Assembly: GCA_017999135.1 (NCBI GenBank)
Contig: JAGOBT010000193.1
Span: forward strand, 1-6,393
Origin: Burkholderiaceae bacterium
Lineage (GTDB): Bacteria; Pseudomonadota; Gammaproteobacteria; Burkholderiales; Burkholderiaceae_C
Reading direction: 5' to 3'
Length of the DNA stretch: 6,393 bases
The translations under genes and the position numbers were made by a program. Position 1 is the stretch's first letter; every line of letters starts with the position of its first letter. Positions 1 to 6,238 of this stretch are shown here, in pieces. The notes under the pieces were generated by a model. It searched no databases. It saw nothing but the letters and a program-made list of their open reading frames with translations, and was not told where the DNA came from.

Positions 1-834
1 TCACTTCACCGCCGCCGCGGCCTTGCCGGAGTTGTTGCCGAATTGGTTTCGGACCGCCCCGATGTGGCCGCGCAGCTCATGCACGATGTCGGTGAACTGC
101 GGCGTGTAGGTCACCTCCAAGTCACGCGGGCGCGGCAGGTCGATCTCGCGCCGCACCACGAAGCGGCCCGGGCTCTTGCTCATCACGTACACCGTGTCGG
201 CCAGGAACACGCTTTCACGCAGGTCGTGCGTGACCAGGATGACGTTGAACTGCTGCGCCGCCTGCAGGTCGCGCAGCGCGCACCACAGCTCTTCGCGGGT
301 GAAGGCATCCAGCGCGCCGAAGGGTTCGTCCAGCAGCAGCATCTTGGGCTCGTGCACCAGCGCGCGGCAGATGCTGGCGCGCTGCTGCATGCCGCCTGAC
401 AGCTGCCATGGGAACTTGTCCTCGTAGCCGCCCAGGCCCACGCTCTGCAGCAGCTTGCGCGCCTTGTCCTCGTACTCGGCCCGCTTCTGCTTGAAGCTGC
501 TGCGGTAGGGCTCGACGATCTCCAGCGGCAGCATCACGTTCTGCACCGTGGTGCGCCAGGGCAGCAGGCTGGGCGCCTGGAAGGCCATGCCGGTGATCTT
601 CAGCGGGCCGGTCACCTCCTGCCCGCCGATGATCACCGTGCCCTTGCTGGGCCGCTTCAGGCCGGTGGCCAGCTTCGTGAAGGTGCTCTTGCCGCACCCG
701 CTGGGCCCGACGATGGCGATGAATTCGCCCTCGTTCACCTTCAGGTTGATGTCCTCGACGGCGAACTGGCCCTGGGCCAGCAGATCGTCGTTGTAGGCCA
801 GCCAGACCTTGTCGAAGTCGACGAAGGCGGTCAT
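1..834 (-). CDS. ABC transporter ATP-binding protein (TauB/SsuB/NrtD type)
   Basis: This is the cytoplasmic ATPase of an importer in the nitrate/sulfonate/taurine (NitT/TauT) family; it hydrolyses ATP to drive uptake through a membrane permease. With Met at 834 as residue 1 the protein has 277 residues, close to the usual family length. All nucleotide-binding motifs are intact: Walker A GPSGCGKST (43-51), Q-loop glutamine in FQAPSLLPW (about 86), signature LSGGMQQR (145-152), Walker B MLLLDEPF (165-172), D-loop GALD (173-176) and switch His (about 203) in VTHD. An in-frame ATG lies 24 bases upstream at 858, but a strong ribosome binding site (GGAGGG) sits just before 834, so the shorter start is preferred. 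The stop codon is the first three bases of the window. It lies about 107 bases downstream of a solute-binding protein gene and probably serves it. The substrate cannot be read from the ATPase. Confidence 0.93.
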   Translation of the reverse strand: MTAFVDFDKVWLAYNDDLLAQGQFAVEDINLKVNEGEFIAIVGPSGCGKSTFTKLATGLKRPSKGTVIIGGQEVTGPLKITGMAFQAPSLLPWRTTVQNVMLPLEIVEPYRSSFKQKRAEYEDKARKLLQSVGLGGYEDKFPWQLSGGMQQRASICRALVHEPKMLLLDEPFGALDAFTREELWCALRDLQAAQQFNVILVTHDLRESVFLADTVYVMSKSPGRFVVRREIDLPRPRDLEVTYTPQFTDIVHELRGHIGAVRNQFGNNSGKAAAAVK

Positions 835-839
835 GGCAG

Positions 840-845
840 CCCTCC
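840..845 (-). promoter_or_regulatory. Ribosome binding site of the ABC ATPase gene
   Basis: On the minus strand this reads GGAGGG, five bases before the ATG at 834. It is a near-consensus Shine-Dalgarno sequence and decides between the starts at 834 and 858 in favour of 834. The rest of the 107-base gap up to the preceding gene shows no further gene and no clear terminator, which fits co-transcription of the two genes. Confidence 0.7.
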
Positions 846-941
846 GTTCGGCGGGCACGTCGGCCCATCCCCCGCGGGCATGGCAGACCGGCTCGGCAGC
901 GGCCCGGCACCCGGCCCGCCCTGCAGTGGATGCGCCATGGC

Positions 942-2009
942 TTACTTCTTCGCGGCTGGCAGGATGTTCAGTTCGGCCTTGCTGGGCAGGAAGCTGCCGT
1001 TCCAGATCGCGTCGGGGTTGATGCGGCTCTTGGTGGCGTAGGCATCGGCCACCTGGCTGGCCATCAGGGCCAGGCGCGGGCCGGAGACCGCACCGAAGCC
1101 CTCGGTGCGGGCGTCGGGCGTGGCAATGGCCGAATCGATGGCCAGGCGCAGGCGGCGCTCTTCCAGCTCGGCGTTGACCAGGCCGTCACGCGCCTTGACG
1201 ATGGCGGTGGCCGCCTTCGGGTCGGCCATCACCGCCTTGGCGCCCTTGGTGAAGGCACGCAGGAAGGCCTTCACCGCCTCGGGGTTCTTCTTGAGGAATT
1301 CCTCGCCCACGATGATGGCGTTGCCATACAGCTTGACGCCGTGCTGCGGGTACAGCTGCACCGCGATGTCCTCGGCCTTGACGCCGCGCTGCTCCAGGTT
1401 CAGCAGGCTGGTGAAGTAGAAGCCGGTGATCGCGTCCACGTCGCCCTTGACCAGCATGGTCTCGCGCAGCGGCGGGTCCATGCTGATCCAGTTGACGGCG
1501 CCGATGCCGTTGGCCTTCTGGAAGATGGGGAAGCCGCGGCGGCCGGCATCGAACACCGGCGCGCCCATCTTCTTGCCGGCCAGATCGGCCGGCTTGGTGA
1601 TGCCGGTCTTCTTCAGGCTGAACACCGCCGCCGGCGTGTTGTTGTAGACCATCATCACCGCCACTGGCTTGTTCGGTGCGGTGGGATTGTTGGCGTGGAA
1701 TTCCATCAGCGCGGCCAGGTCGGCAAAGCCCATGTCGTAGGTGCCCGATGCCACGCGGTTGACGGCATTGCCCGAGCCGTTGCCGGCGTCGATGGTGACA
1801 TTGAGCTTCTCGGCCTTGAACTGGCCCTGGGCCACCGGCAGCAGGAAGAAGGCACTGGGCCCTTCAAAGCGCCAGTCGAGCTGGAACTTGACGGCGGTCT
1901 CCTGTGCCAGGGCAGGCGTGGCGGTGAACAGTCCCAGCAGCGGGGCTGCCACCAGGCTGGCGGCCAGCAGGGTGCGACGGAGCGTGCGGATCGGCAGGGT
2001 CATGGTCAT
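942..2009 (-). CDS. ABC transporter solute-binding protein, NMT1/THI5-like
   Basis: This is a periplasmic type 2 solute-binding protein (NMT1/THI5/SsuA-like superfamily) that would capture a small molecule and deliver it to an ABC permease. From Met at 2009 it has 355 residues; a second ATG at 2003 would shorten it by two. Residues 1-35 form a signal peptide: a basic stretch (RTLRR), a hydrophobic core and a likely cleavage after ALA at 35. The RRTLL in it also fits a loose Tat pattern, so the export route is open. The mature part carries family hallmarks: LDWRFEGPSAFF (44-55), VAQGQFKAEKLNV (59-71), a Gly/Ser turn GNGSGNAV (76-83), ASGTYDMGFAD (87-97) and TKPADLAGKKMGAP (138-151). No good Shine-Dalgarno precedes either ATG. 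The frame stays open further upstream, but that extension is Arg/Pro-rich and lacks signal-peptide character. The ligand is unknown; sulfonates, nitrate, or pyrimidine- or riboflavin-type compounds are all possible for this fold. Confidence 0.9.
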   Translation of the reverse strand: MTMTLPIRTLRRTLLAASLVAAPLLGLFTATPALAQETAVKFQLDWRFEGPSAFFLLPVAQGQFKAEKLNVTIDAGNGSGNAVNRVASGTYDMGFADLAALMEFHANNPTAPNKPVAVMMVYNNTPAAVFSLKKTGITKPADLAGKKMGAPVFDAGRRGFPIFQKANGIGAVNWISMDPPLRETMLVKGDVDAITGFYFTSLLNLEQRGVKAEDIAVQLYPQHGVKLYGNAIIVGEEFLKKNPEAVKAFLRAFTKGAKAVMADPKAATAIVKARDGLVNAELEERRLRLAIDSAIATPDARTEGFGAVSGPRLALMASQVADAYATKSRINPDAIWNGSFLPSKAELNILPAAKK

Positions 2010-2035
2010 GGGTGCAATCGGTTGAACGACGGGGG

Positions 2036-2061
2036 AGCATACGATGGCACGGGCGTTGCAA
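2036..2061 (-). promoter_or_regulatory. Possible promoter of the solute-binding protein gene
   Basis: On the minus strand TATGCT (2041-2036) matches a -10 box at four of six positions and lies 26 bases before the ATG at 2009. TTGCAA (2061-2056) resembles a -35 box, but the spacer is only 14 bases, shorter than the usual 16-18. A promoter is expected here because a terminator closes the previous unit at about 2231. The exact assignment is weak. Confidence 0.25.
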
Positions 2062-2191
2062 TGTCCGGGCCACACTCGGGAATTGCCCCGGGGTTGCCAG
2101 CAGGGGGCGCACACGCGCTGCGGCACGCACCGCCGGCGACAGCCCTGCAGCCAGGGGCCAGCGGGTGGCCATCGACAAGCAGCTGGCAAGC

Positions 2192-2217
2192 GCCTGCCCC
2201 AACGGTGGGGGCGAGGC
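2192..2217 (-). other. GC-rich hairpin downstream of the terminator
   Basis: Bases 2192-2200 can pair with 2208-2217, with one bulged A and one G-T pair, around a seven-base loop. It lies some 15 bases past the intrinsic terminator in the direction of transcription and has no T-tract. It may be a backup stem or chance pairing in GC-rich DNA. The whole 2010-2252 gap shows no other convincing gene and no thiamine- or flavin-riboswitch hallmark. Confidence 0.25.
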
Positions 2218-2230
2218 ACCGACGTGGTGC

Positions 2231-2250
2231 AAAAGGCGCACCCTGCGCCC
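2231..2250 (-). terminator. Intrinsic (rho-independent) terminator of the LysM-PhnD unit
   Basis: On the minus strand a perfect six-pair stem, GGCGCA and TGCGCC with the three-base loop GGG, is followed directly by TTTT. It begins three to four bases after the stop codon of the membrane-protein gene (stop at 2253-2255). A GC-only-but-one stem plus a T-run in the right order is the classical signature. The T-run is short (four), so efficiency may be moderate. It separates the LysM-PhnD/membrane-protein unit from the ABC transporter unit. Confidence 0.72.
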
Positions 2251-2252
2251 GT

Positions 2253-3371
2253 TCAGAGCTTGGCGGGCTTGCTCCGGCGCAGTGCCAGCAGGGCGGCTGC
2301 CAGGGCCGCCAGGGCGGTGCCCGCGGTGGCCCATGCCAGCGGTGCCAGCCAGGCCGGCACCGGCGTGGGTTGCAGCGAGGGCGGCGCCGGCACGATCAGC
2401 AACTGGCCCAGGCGTTCGGTGCCCAGTGCCAGGTCGATGGCCTGGGCGCTGCGCTGGGTGTCCTCGGGCACCGGGTCGCCGATGCGCAACTGGTCGGTGC
2501 GGCCCGACAGGGCGACCACGCGCTGGCGCACATTGACCACCGCCGCGCCATCGAAGTAGCCCAGCGACGCATAGGCCGACAGTGCCGTCTGCACATCGCC
2601 ATAGTCGCCTGTGGACATGGCCGAGCCGATGCCGCGCACCAGGGTCTTGTCGGCCAGCGTCTGCAGCCGGGTGACCTGGGCTTCGCGCACCGCCGTGGTG
2701 CGGCGCAGGTCAGGCACCGCGGCCATGGCCAGCCACAGCGCCAGCAGGGCACTGCACCCCAGCAGCACCACCGACAGGCGCGCCATCAAGCGCGGGCCGG
2801 CCGGCCCGGCGCTGGCCTCGGCGCCGGGCCACACCAGGGCCGCGCCGGGTTCCGTCATGCCCTGCAGCGTGGCCGTGCCGGCCGGCCGCATGGCGGCGCT
2901 GCACACCAGGCGCAGCAAGGTCTTGTCGGATTCGCTGATGGCGTCGCGCCGCTCGTGGTACTGGGCCTCGGCCAGCACCACCAGCGGGTCGTCCAGCCGC
3001 CAGGCGATGCCCCAGCGGCGCGGGCTCAGCTTGTGCAGCAGGGTCTCGTCGTCGGTGGCGTGCGCCAGCAGGTTGATGGCGGCCGTGGCCGCCGGGAACG
3101 AGCTGTCGAGCGGCCGGTCGACCTGGTTGTCGGTCACCTCGCCCTGCTCGGAGATGGTCCAGGCGGCCTGGAACGTCATCGAGTCGACGTTCACCACCGA
3201 CGCGCGGAACGAGGCCACGCCCATCTGCCGCAGGCTGCGGGCAATGTCCTGGGACAGCGTCACCGGCAGCGGCGCGGCCGCCACCGTGGTCGAGTCTTCG
3301 AACGGCCCTTCGGAGAAGGACTCACTGGCGGACGGCGCACCCAGCGTGGAGCGCCACAAGACTTTGGCCAT
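2253..3371 (-). CDS. Unrecognised two-helix membrane protein with periplasmic sensor-like loop
   Basis: I do not recognise this 372-residue protein as a named family. Seen in the sequence: residues 1-195 are soluble, and their end (VVLAEAQYHERRDAISESDK, about 131-150, then TLLRLVC) has the look of the last strand and helix of a GAF-type domain. A hydrophobic segment follows at about 199-219, then a hydrophilic stretch 220-338, then a second hydrophobic segment at 340-364 and a basic tail, RRSKPAKL. The positive tail argues for a cytoplasmic C-terminus, hence a periplasmic loop and a cytoplasmic N-domain. The loop (GDYGDVQTALSAYASLGYFD, about 256-274, then AAVVNVRQRVVALSG) resembles the extracytoplasmic sensing domains of bacterial receptors, but no HAMP, kinase, GGDEF or methyl-accepting domain follows. 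The start at 3371 lies 10 bases after the stop of the LysM-PhnD gene behind a weak GGGG site, implying one operon and possibly coupled translation. An in-frame ORF extends further upstream but would overlap that gene. Role: perhaps the membrane partner of the upstream binding protein (inference). Confidence 0.82.
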   Translation of the reverse strand: MAKVLWRSTLGAPSASESFSEGPFEDSTTVAAAPLPVTLSQDIARSLRQMGVASFRASVVNVDSMTFQAAWTISEQGEVTDNQVDRPLDSSFPAATAAINLLAHATDDETLLHKLSPRRWGIAWRLDDPLVVLAEAQYHERRDAISESDKTLLRLVCSAAMRPAGTATLQGMTEPGAALVWPGAEASAGPAGPRLMARLSVVLLGCSALLALWLAMAAVPDLRRTTAVREAQVTRLQTLADKTLVRGIGSAMSTGDYGDVQTALSAYASLGYFDGAAVVNVRQRVVALSGRTDQLRIGDPVPEDTQRSAQAIDLALGTERLGQLLIVPAPPSLQPTPVPAWLAPLAWATAGTALAALAAALLALRRSKPAKL

Positions 3372-3381
3372 CGTGCCCCGA

Positions 3382-4656
3382 TCAGTTGGTGATGCCCATG
3401 GCCCGGCGGGTGGGCACCAGGTAGGGGTCGAGTTCGCGCAGCACCGCGTCGTCGGCATCGACCATGCCGGTGATGCCGGTGGCCTTGGTGAACGCCGCAC
3501 CTTCGTCCTTGTCGGCGATGAAGGCCTTGAACTGCGTCTTCAGCCGGTCGATGCGGGCGGCACCCAGGCGCGGATGGGCCACGATGATGAAGTTGGGGAT
3601 GCGGGCGAAGGCCTCCACGGTGCGCAGGCGGGCGGCTTCGTCCTGCGGCAGGGCGCGGAATTCACCGTTGCTCATGATGGCGCCCGACACCTCGCCGGTC
3701 AGCAGCATGCGGCCCACGCCCATGTCGGTGCGTGCACCGCGCACCTGGAAATCCTTGCCCGGCTCCAGGCCGGCCTGGCGCAGCCACTGCAGGCCGTACA
3801 GCGCCACCAGCGACGTGGGGTTGGCAAAGCCCACGGCCTTGCCGCGCACGTCGGCCGCGCTGTTGAGGCCGTCGTCGGGCTTGCCGATGAACAGCGCATT
3901 GATGCGCGGCTCGTACATCACCACCGGCACCATGGCGCGGTCGGCCTGGGCCACCCGCGCGAAATGGGGCGCGGCCACCGACAGGTCGTAGTCGCCGCGC
4001 ACGGTGTTGTCGAAGAACACCTTGAAGTTGGCCGGCACGCTGATGCGCACCTTGGTGCCCTGGGTGCGCTCAAACCAGGACTTCATGTTCTCGTACTGGG
4101 CCAGCAGCGACGCCGTGGCGATGTTGGGCAGCACGCCGATGACCAGCGTGTCGTCGGCCGCCGGCGCCGGGGCCGGCGTCGGGGCTGCTGCCACCGGCGT
4201 GGGGGCCGGTGCCGGTGCCGCTGCGGGCGCGGCCGGGGCAGCCACGGCCGCCCTGGCGCTGGGCAGTGCGGCCGCTGGCGCAGGCGCTGATGCAGCGGCC
4301 GGCGCAGGTGCCGGCGCAGCGGTCGCCACGGCCAGTGGTTTGCTGCCGACCAGGCGCAGGTAACGGTTGCCGCCCGGCTCGGTCACCAGTTCAAAGCGCT
4401 GGCCGACCAGCACCCGGTTGGGGTCGGCCAGGCCGGTGAGCTGGGGGTGGTACAGCTGCGACCACTGGCGCGGCGAGCCGAGCACCTGCGCGGCGATGGC
4501 CGAGAACGTGCCGCCGGGCTTCACCTCGAACGGTCCGGCGTCGGCGGTGGCGGGCGCCTGGGCCAGCGCCGTGCCGGTGGCCAGCGCGCACGCCGCGGCC
4601 AGGCCAGTCCAGCGGTGTGGCCATGCGCTGCGGGGTGCCGTGTTCTGGTGGGTCAT
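3382..4656 (-). CDS. LysM-like / PhnD-type periplasmic binding fusion protein
   Basis: This is an exported 424-residue protein with three parts. Residues 1-32 are a signal peptide (hydrophobic core LAAACALATGTALA, likely cleavage after ALA). Residues 42-92 resemble a LysM or FimV-type domain: FEVKPGGTFSAIAAQVLGS, then RQWSQLYHP, then ADPNRVLVGQRFEL. LysM domains usually bind peptidoglycan. Residues 111-167 are an Ala/Pro linker. Residues 168-424 match the phosphate/phosphite/phosphonate-binding (PhnD) superfamily: LVIGVLPNIA (171-180), GDYDLSVAAPHFA (221-233), VRGKAVGFANPTSLVALYGL (270-289) and TGEVSGAIMSN (320-330). The usual St-S-G loop reads PTSL, and the usual Gly-Ser-His and Gly-x-x-Asp positions appear as Arg-Thr and Ser, so the ligand may not be a phosphonate (inference from memory of the family). 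The start at 4656 is preferred over the ATG at 4782 because it has a GAGGAG site and opens on the signal peptide. No phn transport genes are adjacent. Confidence 0.88.
   Translation of the reverse strand: MTHQNTAPRSAWPHRWTGLAAACALATGTALAQAPATADAGPFEVKPGGTFSAIAAQVLGSPRQWSQLYHPQLTGLADPNRVLVGQRFELVTEPGGNRYLRLVGSKPLAVATAAPAPAPAAASAPAPAAALPSARAAVAAPAAPAAAPAPAPTPVAAAPTPAPAPAADDTLVIGVLPNIATASLLAQYENMKSWFERTQGTKVRISVPANFKVFFDNTVRGDYDLSVAAPHFARVAQADRAMVPVVMYEPRINALFIGKPDDGLNSAADVRGKAVGFANPTSLVALYGLQWLRQAGLEPGKDFQVRGARTDMGVGRMLLTGEVSGAIMSNGEFRALPQDEAARLRTVEAFARIPNFIIVAHPRLGAARIDRLKTQFKAFIADKDEGAAFTKATGITGMVDADDAVLRELDPYLVPTRRAMGITN
4156..4326 (-). repeat. Low-complexity region encoding an Ala/Pro linker
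   Basis: This GC-rich stretch encodes residues 111-167 of the LysM-PhnD protein. About 48 of 57 residues are Ala or Pro, in irregular APAP and AAP units rather than an exact tandem repeat. It probably forms an extended spacer that holds the binding domain away from the wall-binding domain. Such DNA is prone to length variation by slippage. Confidence 0.8.
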
Positions 4657-4664
4657 GCGGGTCG

Positions 4665-4670
4665 CTCCTC
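4665..4670 (-). promoter_or_regulatory. Ribosome binding site of the LysM-PhnD gene
   Basis: On the minus strand this reads GAGGAG, eight bases before the ATG at 4656. It supports that start over the in-frame ATGs at 4782 and 4725, which would add a non-signal, Arg-rich extension. Confidence 0.65.
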
Positions 4671-4737
4671 GGAAATGCGCCAAGGCCGTGGCGCAGGTGC
4701 CGGCGCGGCGCCTGTCATCGGCCATGCATATTTCCGC

Positions 4738-4743
4738 ACTATA
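4738..4743 (-). promoter_or_regulatory. Possible -10 box of the LysM-PhnD unit
   Basis: On the minus strand this is TATAGT, five of six matches to TATAAT, in the most AT-rich part of the gap between gnd and the LysM-PhnD gene. It would give a leader of roughly 75 bases. No good -35 box is found at 16-18 bases upstream (CCAGGC at 17), so an activator or another sigma factor may be needed, or the match is chance. Confidence 0.3.
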
Positions 4744-4775
4744 GGTGGGGAATCCTTGATGCCTGGCCCTGGCCC

Positions 4776-4813
4776 GGGTCATCCGTGACCCAGTGTCCCC
4801 CTGGATGCGGGGG
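4776..4813 (-). terminator. Two adjacent hairpins after gnd, possible terminator
   Basis: Directly after the gnd stop codon, five C residues pair with five G residues (4813-4809 with 4801-4797) around a seven-base loop. A few bases later GGGTCA pairs perfectly with TGACCC (4791-4786 with 4781-4776) around a four-base loop. No T-run follows either stem, so this is not a classical intrinsic terminator. It may mark the 3' end of the gnd transcript, stabilise it, or precede rho-dependent termination. Confidence 0.4.
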
Positions 4814-6238
4814 TCAATCGATCACGTCTGGCCATGCGGTGTGGAACCACTGCCCGGCCGGCTTGTCGACGCGCTCATACGTGTGGGCGCCGAAGAAATC
4901 ACGCTGGGCCTGCAGCAGGTTGGCCGGCAGACGGGCGCTGCGCAGGCTGTCGAAGTACGCCAGCGACGCGCCGAAAGCCGGCACAGGGATACCCGCGGCC
5001 ACGGCCTGCGCCACCACCTGGCGCCAGGCACCCTGGCTGCGGTTGAGCACGTCGCGGAAGTAGGGCGCCAGCATCAGGTTCTGCAGCCCGGGGTCGGCCT
5101 GGTAGGCCGCGGTGATGTGGCGCAGGAACTGCGCCCGGATGATGCAGCCGCCGCGCCAGATGCCGGCAATCGCGCCCAGGTCCAGCCCCCAGCCCTTCTT
5201 CGCGCCCATGGTGCGCATCAGGTCCAGGCCCTGGGCATAGCTGACGATCTTGCTGGCGTACAGCGCGTCGTGCACCTGGGCGATCAGCCGCTCGGGGTCG
5301 ATGTCCAGCCGGCCGGCCGGGCCCTGCAGCTGGCTGCTGGCGGCCACGCGCTGGTCTTTCTGCGACGACAGCACGCGCGCCTCGACTGCCGCGTTGATGG
5401 TGCTGATGACCACCGCGTTCTCGGCCGCGTTCAGCTGGGTCCACTGGCCGGTGCCCTTCTGGCCGGCCTTGTCCAGGATCAGGTCGACCACATGGCGGCC
5501 GGTCTCGGCGTCGACCTGCTCCAGCGCACGGGCGGTGATCTGGATCAGGTAGCTCTGCAGCGCGCCCTGGTTCCACTGGTCGAACACGGCGGCCATGCGG
5601 GCATTCGACAGGCCGGCGGCCTGCAGCAGCGCATAGGCCTCGCAGATCAGCTGCATGTCGCCGTACTCGATGCCGTTGTGGATCATCTTGACGTAGTGGC
5701 CCGCGCCGCCCGGGCCGATGTGCACCACGCAGGGCTGGCCGTCGACCTGGGCGGCGATGGCCTCGAACACCGGGCGCATCGCTGCCCAGGTGCTGGGCGG
5801 GCCGCCGGGCATGATGGACGGGCCCTTGCGTGCGCCTTCCTCGCCGCCGGACACGCCGGCGCCGATGAAGCGCAGGCCCAGGGGCCCGAGCCAGGCGTCA
5901 CGCCGCTCGGTGTCGGTGTAGAGGCTGTTGCCGCCGTCGATGATGATGTCGTCGCGCTCCAGCAGCGGGATCAACTGCTCGATCACCGCATCCACCGCCG
6001 CGCCGGCCTTGACCATCAGCATCACCCGCCGCGGCCGCGACAGGCTCTGCACGAAGGCGGCCAGGCTGGCATGGCCGGTGATGCGCTTGCCCGGGTGCGC
6101 GGCCACGAAGGCCTCGGTGGCGGCCGGTGTGCGGTTGTAGACGCTGACCGCGAAGCCGCGGCTCTCGACGTTGAGCACCAGGTTCTGGCCCATCACGGCC
6201 AGGCCGATCAGGCCGAAGTCGTTCAGGCCGGTCGTCAT
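4814..6238 (-). CDS. gnd: 6-phosphogluconate dehydrogenase, decarboxylating
   Basis: Gnd is a cytosolic enzyme of the oxidative pentose phosphate pathway that oxidises and decarboxylates 6-phosphogluconate to ribulose 5-phosphate and CO2, making NADPH. The 474-residue protein is the full-length long form and looks intact. The N-terminal Rossmann domain has GLAVMGQNL (12-20) and NRT (35-37), the latter typical of NADP preference. Substrate and catalytic motifs follow: DGGNS (101-105), GVSGGEEGARKGPSIMPGG (128-146), and HYVKMIHNGIEYGDMQ (181-196) with the catalytic Lys 184 and Glu 191. The all-helical C-terminal domain has KGTGQWT (261-267), RGGCIIR (362-368) and the tail QRDFFGAHTYER (445-456) with the substrate-binding Arg 446 and His 452 supplied to the partner subunit of the dimer. 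Its ATG overlaps the stop of the upstream DsbA-like gene as ATGA, and no Shine-Dalgarno is evident, which suggests translational coupling. The call is very secure. Confidence 0.98.
   Translation of the reverse strand: MTTGLNDFGLIGLAVMGQNLVLNVESRGFAVSVYNRTPAATEAFVAAHPGKRITGHASLAAFVQSLSRPRRVMLMVKAGAAVDAVIEQLIPLLERDDIIIDGGNSLYTDTERRDAWLGPLGLRFIGAGVSGGEEGARKGPSIMPGGPPSTWAAMRPVFEAIAAQVDGQPCVVHIGPGGAGHYVKMIHNGIEYGDMQLICEAYALLQAAGLSNARMAAVFDQWNQGALQSYLIQITARALEQVDAETGRHVVDLILDKAGQKGTGQWTQLNAAENAVVISTINAAVEARVLSSQKDQRVAASSQLQGPAGRLDIDPERLIAQVHDALYASKIVSYAQGLDLMRTMGAKKGWGLDLGAIAGIWRGGCIIRAQFLRHITAAYQADPGLQNLMLAPYFRDVLNRSQGAWRQVVAQAVAAGIPVPAFGASLAYFDSLRSARLPANLLQAQRDFFGAHTYERVDKPAGQWFHTAWPDVID

Noticed and set aside
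871..878. Palindrome CCCGCGGG between the binding-protein and ATPase genes
   Set aside because: An eight-base GC palindrome is expected by chance in DNA of this composition and has no flanking promoter or T-run.
2226..2242. Alternative GGTGC/GCACC stem overlapping the terminator, like an antiterminator
   Set aside because: It is only five pairs and lies at the 3' end of the unit with no leader gene to control, so chance overlap is likelier.
2010..2252. Possible riboswitch ahead of the NMT1/THI5-like gene
   Set aside because: The family sometimes sits behind thiamine or flavin riboswitches, but neither the conserved TPP nor the FMN core motifs could be found on the minus strand here.
930..3392. 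An 820-codon open frame on the plus strand
   Set aside because: It runs antisense across two well-supported genes and their gap. Its translation is rich in Gly, Arg, His, Gln and Ala with no motif, as expected of the opposite strand of GC-rich coding DNA.
2611..4290. A 559-codon open frame on the plus strand
   Set aside because: It spans the antisense of both the membrane-protein and LysM-PhnD genes and ends in Arg/Gly/Cys-rich low complexity that mirrors the Ala/Pro linker.
4657..4782. N-terminal extension of the LysM-PhnD protein to the ATG at 4782
   Set aside because: It would place 42 Arg-rich residues before a clear signal peptide, and the ribosome binding site fits the ATG at 4656.
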